Assembly: GCA_937876055.1 (NCBI GenBank)
Contig: CALEIW010000173.1
Coordinates: forward strand, 1-8,615
Source: an uncultured euryarchaeote
GTDB lineage: Archaea > Thermoplasmatota > Poseidoniia > Poseidoniales > Thalassarchaeaceae
Length of the DNA: 8,615 nucleotides
Direction: 5' to 3'
Position 1 is the stretch's first letter. Each line of letters opens with the position of its first letter. The notes beneath the pieces were generated by a model. The model saw only the letters and a list, made by a program, of their open reading frames with translations. It was not told the DNA's origin and did not search any database. The translations under genes and the position numbers were made by a program. Below are positions 1-6,500 of the stretch, piece after piece.

Positions 1-75
1 AGCCAAGACGCCGAGAGAACTGGTCGTCTAGCGAAGAGGTTTTTCCAACGCTTTCCTGAACCGGCTATAGAGTGA
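1..75 (+). CDS. possible C-terminal end of a gene cut by the left window edge
   Basis: The first reading frame is open from base 1 to a TGA at 73-75 and would encode 24 residues ending in RFFQRFPEPAIE. The segment is hydrophilic and basic, with a short amphipathic stretch (LAKRFFQRF), and it lies 52 bases upstream of the next plus-strand start, as a co-directional neighbour would. The evidence is weak: 24 open codons occur by chance fairly often, and another plus frame is open for about 19 codons. No family is recognisable from so short a tail. It is listed because the otherwise complete coding coverage makes a gene end here likely. Confidence 0.33.
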   Translation, partial: SQDAERTGRLAKRFFQRFPEPAIE

Positions 76-127
76 GATTCAGTCAATGGATTCATCAAAG
101 TCGGATTCTTCGCAAGGTTGAGTAACT

Positions 128-589
128 ATGTGGCGGAAGGTCGAAGTTGAAGGTTCCAAGACCCTTGGTGAAGAATTGGATGACAATCTGGATAGAGGAT
201 TGGATATAAACGCTGAAACCATGCATCAACGGTTTTTGGCAGACCTACCGCATCTTGAATCGGCAAAAAGTAATCATAACGAGGTATTGACACAGATTTC
301 TGGTAAAATAGATGAATCAAAGGCACATTCTAGGTCATTGGATTCACAGAGTGTTGCCTTTGAAGAATTAGATAGAGAGGCGGCAAAAGCGGGATTTGAC
401 ATCGATTTAGATACGGATTCGCTAACAGAACTTTCGGTAACTACCTCAATAGACGATGGAAGAAGATTAGTCCGAGTGATTGCTCCTGAACGCTTCGGAG
501 GGATGATTCGCACACTTTCAGTTCCAGCGTCAATGGATGTAGAGTCTGCAATTATTTCAGATGGAATTCTTCATCTGAATTTTGATTAA
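128..589 (+). CDS. small acidic protein with an Hsp20/alpha-crystallin-like C-terminus, function unknown
   Basis: This is a complete 153-residue protein. The ATG at 128 is the only plausible start: an in-frame TGA lies at 119-121 and only GTA ACT separates it from the ATG. A weak Shine-Dalgarno-like AAGG lies at 114-117. Residues 1-100 are hydrophilic, acidic and probably helical, with no signal peptide or membrane segment, so the protein is probably cytoplasmic. Residues 102-152 look like successive beta strands (LSVTTSIDDG, RRLVRVIAP, MIRTLSVPASMDVESA, DGILHLNF). The last part resembles the Hsp20 pattern in which a charged strand and 'LP..vd.e' are followed by 'nGvLtl.l'. No IxI tail motif follows, so this could be a degenerate or convergent Hsp20-like fold. 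The gene converges on the giant surface-protein gene, and nothing in the window links their functions. That it is a gene is fairly sure; the Hsp20 resemblance is tentative. Confidence 0.75.
   Translation: MWRKVEVEGSKTLGEELDDNLDRGLDINAETMHQRFLADLPHLESAKSNHNEVLTQISGKIDESKAHSRSLDSQSVAFEELDREAAKAGFDIDLDTDSLTELSVTTSIDDGRRLVRVIAPERFGGMIRTLSVPASMDVESAIISDGILHLNFD
556..579 (+). terminator. hairpin at the gene end, terminator-like but inside coding sequence
   Basis: A perfect 8-base inverted repeat (TTCAGATG at 556-563 and CATCTGAA at 572-579) encloses an 8-base loop containing GAATTC. It is followed on the plus strand by TTTT (580-583) just before the TAA stop. This looks like a weak intrinsic terminator for the plus-strand gene. 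However, the stem is AT-rich, lies in the last codons of the gene, and archaeal termination depends on T-runs rather than hairpins. It may be chance. Confidence 0.2.
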
Positions 590-3500
590 TCAGGCGACTG
601 CTTCGCTGAGATCAAATGAATCTCGCTCTGGTACGTCTTGTAACTCATCAATTTCTTGCAATACCATTGATAGCGCATGCTGAGCGTTTTGTCTATGACC
701 ATCTCCCAACTTGTGAGACGAATATCTGGCCTCTTCGAAAATTCGATCTAATGCCACAAGTGCTTCTTCACTAATCGGTAAGGCCTTTCTAATTGCCATT
801 TCAAATTCCCTTACAGTTTCGAAGTCTCGACGAAGGAATCCATTTCTCATTAGTATGTTGCAAAGACTCTCATAACAAGTGAATATAGCCTCTCGGATTT
901 CGTCTCCAGCAGCTAGTAACTCAGCTGTATAACTGAAAATATCTGCAATCTCCTCAAGTGCCGCTAATCGGCGTCTTCTGAGAGACAGACCTAATCCAAC
1001 GAGAGTTCCTAAAATCAAGAGCATGCCGATAAGAGCAATAATTTGCCAGAATGTGAAGAGAGGCGCTGGATCTTCGTAAGTCATCTCGATACCAGAATAA
1101 TCATTGTTCAACCACAAACGGTCATTCGGACTGATTAGTTGAGAGTCTGTTTGGAATAGTAGAGATAGTTCCCCCCACTTATTTTGGTTGTAAAAGGCTG
1201 GTTGGTTTTGTATTGTGAAATCATAATCCATTATGCCATTTGAATCGGTGAGTTTGACATTTTGGAAATGTATCACTGATTGGTTGACGAGTCTAGCGAC
1301 AATGGAAATGCCTTCAACGGGTAGCCCCGTATCGTTGGCGGTAACGGTTACTGTACCATTTATTCGCCTCTGGTTTTCCTTGATATGATGGCTATCCGGG
1401 GTAAATGTAAATGTCACAGGAACTCGGATGTTGACTATATGCTCAATATCGACACCGTTTAGGAATCTATCAGCATCAGGGAGTGCGGATATTGTGAGTG
1501 ATAATTCACCAGGGGGCATCGTTGAGCGAGCTGGAGAGTTTAGTTCGAAGTGGCCTGTGGACTCGTCCCAAACTAGGATTGAAGGTTCTGCTAAACCGTT
1601 CCAAAGCAAGACCACTTCCATACCCTCAATGACGTTGCTTTCGCCACCGACTTCGACAATCCTTCCAACCAGTTTAATCTCCTTTGATTCATCTGAACGA
1701 ATTATCAAATCGGTTTCCCAAAGAACTTCAATCTGGATATCTGCCTTTGCATAAACCGTCATGTTATATTCAACTGGAAGGTAGAATGTTTGACCTTCAA
1801 AGGTGAATCTAACATCATGCCCACCTCTTGCGATTAGGTAGCCAATTGAATAGTCGAATTCGAAAACTCCATCATTGCCAGTAGTAATTCGGTTGATTTC
1901 TACACCGTCAAGAGAGACTATTATTTCTCGACCCGAAAGACCTGGTGCCCCTGCGGTATCTGAGTCAAATAATCGACCTGTGAAGTTCCATTGTTCTCCT
2001 CTAGTAACCGACGCATCATCTACCTGCAGATTAATCGCAGTGTGGTAAGCAATGGTTAGATTGGCATCTACACTTCCTGGTCTGTAGTAGCCTTGTGCGG
2101 GCGCGGTTACAGTTATTGTATGGAAGCCGATGTCCAAGAAGTCTGAAACTACCCAATTGAAAGACCAATCTCCATTTTCACGACTCGTTGTGATACCGAC
2201 TAAAGTTCCGTCAATGAAAATCTCAAGTGAATGATTTGCCAATTCTCCATCTGGAAGATTATCTCTAACAGTTCCCGTTAGTCTCATTTCGTCCCCTACG
2301 GCATAAGCACTTGGAGGATCTATCGAAATGATGGTCGGTGCGTATACTGTGAATACTGTAGTTGAATTTGAAGATAGTATGAACTCTTCACCTTGGAAAA
2401 TTATCTTCACCAAGCGAGGCCCTAGAGGCATATCTGGTGGGATTGGGAGATATACGCTGAATGTACCATTTTCCTCTACTTGTAGGCCCGTTAAGAATTG
2501 ATCATTCATAGTGACTTCTAGATATCTATCTCCTAGTATACGACCTGCTCCATCGGTAAGCATTCCCTCAATCAGGAGTAGTTGATTCCTATCCACCTCA
2601 CCAGGAGGAGTCGTAAGAACGACTTGAGATGTTTGTGTGACATTGAATCCTACTGTAGTGTCAGAAGATAGGTAATATTCAGGATTCAAAGAATCTCCTT
2701 GACCCATAGGGTCAACCCAAGTAAATCCTCCGAGGAATTTCGCTGTAACCGTATGAGCACCGTAATCCATGTCTAATGGTAAATCATAGGTAACTCTCCA
2801 TTGCCCTGTGGAAGCATTAGACACTGTTGTGTAGGCTGAACCAACATCAATTCCATCAATCCAAATATGGATCACTCCACCTGAAATTAGACCGTTGTCC
2901 GTCAATAATTGGCCATGTTCATCTAGAAGTGTGCCAGTGAAGGTAATGTTTTCTCCAGCAATCATAGATCCAGTTAATTCTGTGAATTCGATTACAGTTG
3001 GTGCCAGAACGATTACTCGAGACCAAGTGGAATCTCCTATCAATCCTGTAGTACCATTTATTCCAGGGAATTCTGCTGAAATTAACATTGAGCCTTGGGT
3101 TCTTTGTGAGTCTACTGGAATAATCAAAGTTGCTCGACCAGTTGCATCAGTTGTTACAGATTGAATGAATGAACCATCAACTAGGATGTCAATCTCCGCA
3201 TTTTCGACCAATTGACCAGCATTGTCTATGATTGAAAGATTAACACTAACATCATCGCCTCTAACAACCCTTCTATCAGGATCTAGGTCTGCGGGATCTA
3301 AGATTGAGATTAGGGAGTAACCTCTACTGTCAAAAGTACCTATATCGCTACTAGAACCGTAATAATTTACGGTCGGAGTGTAGCTTGCTGTAATATTATG
3401 AGTACCTCTAGGGAAAGATAGTCCGAGAGTAATTATTGCACTCCAAGTTCCATTTGGATTCACCACACCACCCGTGGCTTGGAATCCTGAATCCGTACCA

Positions 3501-6500
3501 TCTATTGAGAACGTGAGTGAAGAAGGTAAAGCCGCCCCTGTTCTATCCATTATTCCTGTACCATTGCTAGAAAGTAAAGTTCCACTAACATTGAACGATT
3601 CGCCCGCAATTGGGTTATCGGTTACTGTTGAGATTGTTAGATTGGTAGGTGAACGAACGAAAATTTGGTTCATTACAGTAGTTGTTGTGTGTAGAGTTGA
3701 TGAGCCATTGAAATATAGTGTAATTCCAATTAATCCAAGTGGGTGAGAATGTGGAACATCGAATGTGAAATTTACTAATCCTTGGCCATTAGTTACTCCT
3801 TCAGGCAACCATGTGTCGTGGAACTTAGCCGCAACCTGCATGTCTCCAACCGGAAGGTCATTATCCGAAAATTCAGTCAATCGAGCACCGAATGTAATCG
3901 ATGTCCCCCGGTCAACAACTGTCTGGATTATTGGTGTCTTATCTGTGAATCGAGTGACTCCCTTTACGAGAATAGAGGCATTACCCGTACCTGTAAGATA
4001 GAATGGAGAACTTCCTTCAATCACGCTCACGACTACAGTTTTCGTGCCACTTGAAACTCCATCTCCGAATGGGTCTGTTGGGACTGATACCGAGAACGAA
4101 CCATTGTTTGTTGTTGTATGACTGGATACTAAAGTTTCACTTGAATCATTGAGGAAGAAGACTTCTACAGCCATTGGCCCACTGACACTTCTATTTCCAT
4201 CGAATCCATCCAATACTTGTCCGGAAAGAGTAAATGATTGCCCCGCAGTTACTTCTTGAGGTATTGAGATAATTTCGACCTGACTGTCTACCTGCACAGT
4301 TAAATTGGCAAATGTATCATTACCGATCCAGCGCCCTGCGTCGGCATCTGTTAGGTTATCTGTTAGATCATCAGCGGCATGTACTCGAAGGTCGTAGAAC
4401 CCTGGAGTAGTGTCTTCTAGAATAGTAGGATTAAATCTTGCAACACCATCGATATCTGTTGTGGCTGAGTCAATAATTACCTGATTCGGACCACCCCAAT
4501 CGAAGTATAAGTCAACATCCACATCTGACACCACAGAATCATCTGCGATATCTGTAATTGTAGCATTTAGAATAAGAGTAGTACCAGCAATGACGATGAT
4601 TGATTGAGGTTCAGCATCCACTACAAACTCGCTTTGAAGACCAGTCAAGACTCTTGTCTGTGCAAGAGTAGTATAGAACGGGCCAAGTACCTCAGCATTT
4701 GTTGAGAAGTCTAGAACAAAGCGTAGGAAGTAAGCACTAGAACGAACATCTGTAGGCATAGTAAATGAGTAGTTGTAAGCACCTGTTGTCTCATTAATCC
4801 ATCCACTAGCGAGTGTACGAATAACTGGAGGGGCTGGGCTTCCGTCGGGACTTGGCGGTAAATCGGATGGTATCTCTAATTGAATAACAATTGAAGAGTT
4901 ATTTCCTGTAATCGGAGTGAGGTGGAAAATATCCTGCGCTACACCCGAGACCCATGTCACTGTACCTCTATCAGTCCATTCGGAACCCAAAGTGACTGTT
5001 ACATTGGCTTTGCCTTGGATCCTAATTGTATCAAGCACTGAACCAGGCCTTAGCCAAGTCGAACCTGTGTAGTTAAGTCGCCAAAGGTAATCTCCTGCAA
5101 ACATATTTGAATTTGGGACCCAAACTACATTGAAACTACCAGATTCAGGGTCGGTAATATTGAACACTTCAGTGCCATTGAAATCGACGCTGTATAGTCC
5201 GGGGAAATCCGCAACAGAAGTTCCTGTGTGGTCAGATAATTGCACACCAACCAAAGCCTCAGTACCCCTCTCGGTAGGTATTAATTGATACTCAAATTCC
5301 ACATAGGACCTGATACCAAATGTAGACAAGAAGGATTCCTCATCTGTTGCGAATAATTCTTCTGCAGAATAGATGAATTTGACCTCAACAAGACCTGCAG
5401 GGATTGGTACAGAAGACTCGTTGAAATCCCATTCAATGGAAAATTGACCCGGTGTTGTTGTCCAATCGCTAGAATTTAGTTGCCAGGTTGCGAGGTCTGT
5501 GTAGGGGCCGTTTGTTCCTGCTCTTCGCATTTGGAAAGTTAGTGAGCCATTCAAAGGCTCGGGGGATGGTCCTCTACTAACTGCGGTCCCATTAATGAAA
5601 ACTAATTGATTGATATCTAGGATACTGTTGTTTGCGTCGCTGCCTTCCAAAGAAATGGTTAGATTTGGTGAAGGTGTAATGTTGAAATTAAAATCAATCG
5701 CGTTTGGCCTTAGATGATATTCTGGATTGCTGGCATTGTTCAAATCTGTTTGATGCCAGCCTAAGAATGCCAAACTAGCATTGATCAAGCCTAGAGGTTC
5801 ATTTTCTGAAATCGGAATCGTGAACTCAAAATATCCACCAGAGCCAACATCTGAAATTAAGTTAATATCTCCATCCTCGATTGTTGTATAATTTAGGAGT
5901 ACTTGTAGAGTATCTAACATGGCTGGGTCTGTTTGTGGAAGATTAGCCCAGGCCATGTTTCCAGTAACGGTTGAATTTACCCCTACACCCAACATAGGTT
6001 GCTCCGCAGGCTCGGGGCTACTGATTGACAGATTTACATCATCTGTTATGTTAATTGACCACGGGAAAGAAACACTCTGAACTCCAACGTATCCTTGTTT
6101 CTGAGTCAATATTACTAGTGAACCAAAACCTGGCTTAATCATCTCAGAAGGAGAACCATTGAATGAGAAGAACCCTTCAGAATCAGTTGTTGAAGTACCG
6201 ATTAGTCTACTGGCCAATGCAGCACTTCCTGGTACATCTGCAGTCTCATTATCGGGTACCAAGTACAGTTCTAGATTAATGCCCTCTATGCTTGAGGAGT
6301 TACTAACGAATTGTAATGTACCATTAAGAGAAATGTTACCGGAGGAGTAATCTCTCTCCAAAGAATTAGGAGACCACATTTCATCCACTACTTCTACAAC
6401 TGAAACCTCGGGACAGGCTTCGAACGGAATCCAACCAAGATCTAATTCGCCTTGATTTGCATTTGTCTGAAGGTGGACTTCAACCCACCATGAGAAATCA

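Noticed and set aside
19..50. tRNA-like string (TGGTCGTCTAGCGAAGAGG) near the left edge
   Set aside because: It resembles a tRNA D-arm by eye, but no anticodon stem, T-loop (GGTTCGA) or acceptor stem follows in the next 80 bases.
64..72. CTATAG as a TATA box for the small plus-strand gene
   Set aside because: It is more than 55 bases upstream of the ATG and has no convincing BRE; it overlaps the end of the possible upstream gene and may be chance.
1428..4054. Several plus-strand ORFs of 78-108 codons opposite the Ig-like array
   Set aside because: They are antisense to a long, clearly coding frame, show no domain or start signal, and have low-complexity Ser/Pro/Val composition expected from reversed repeat codons.
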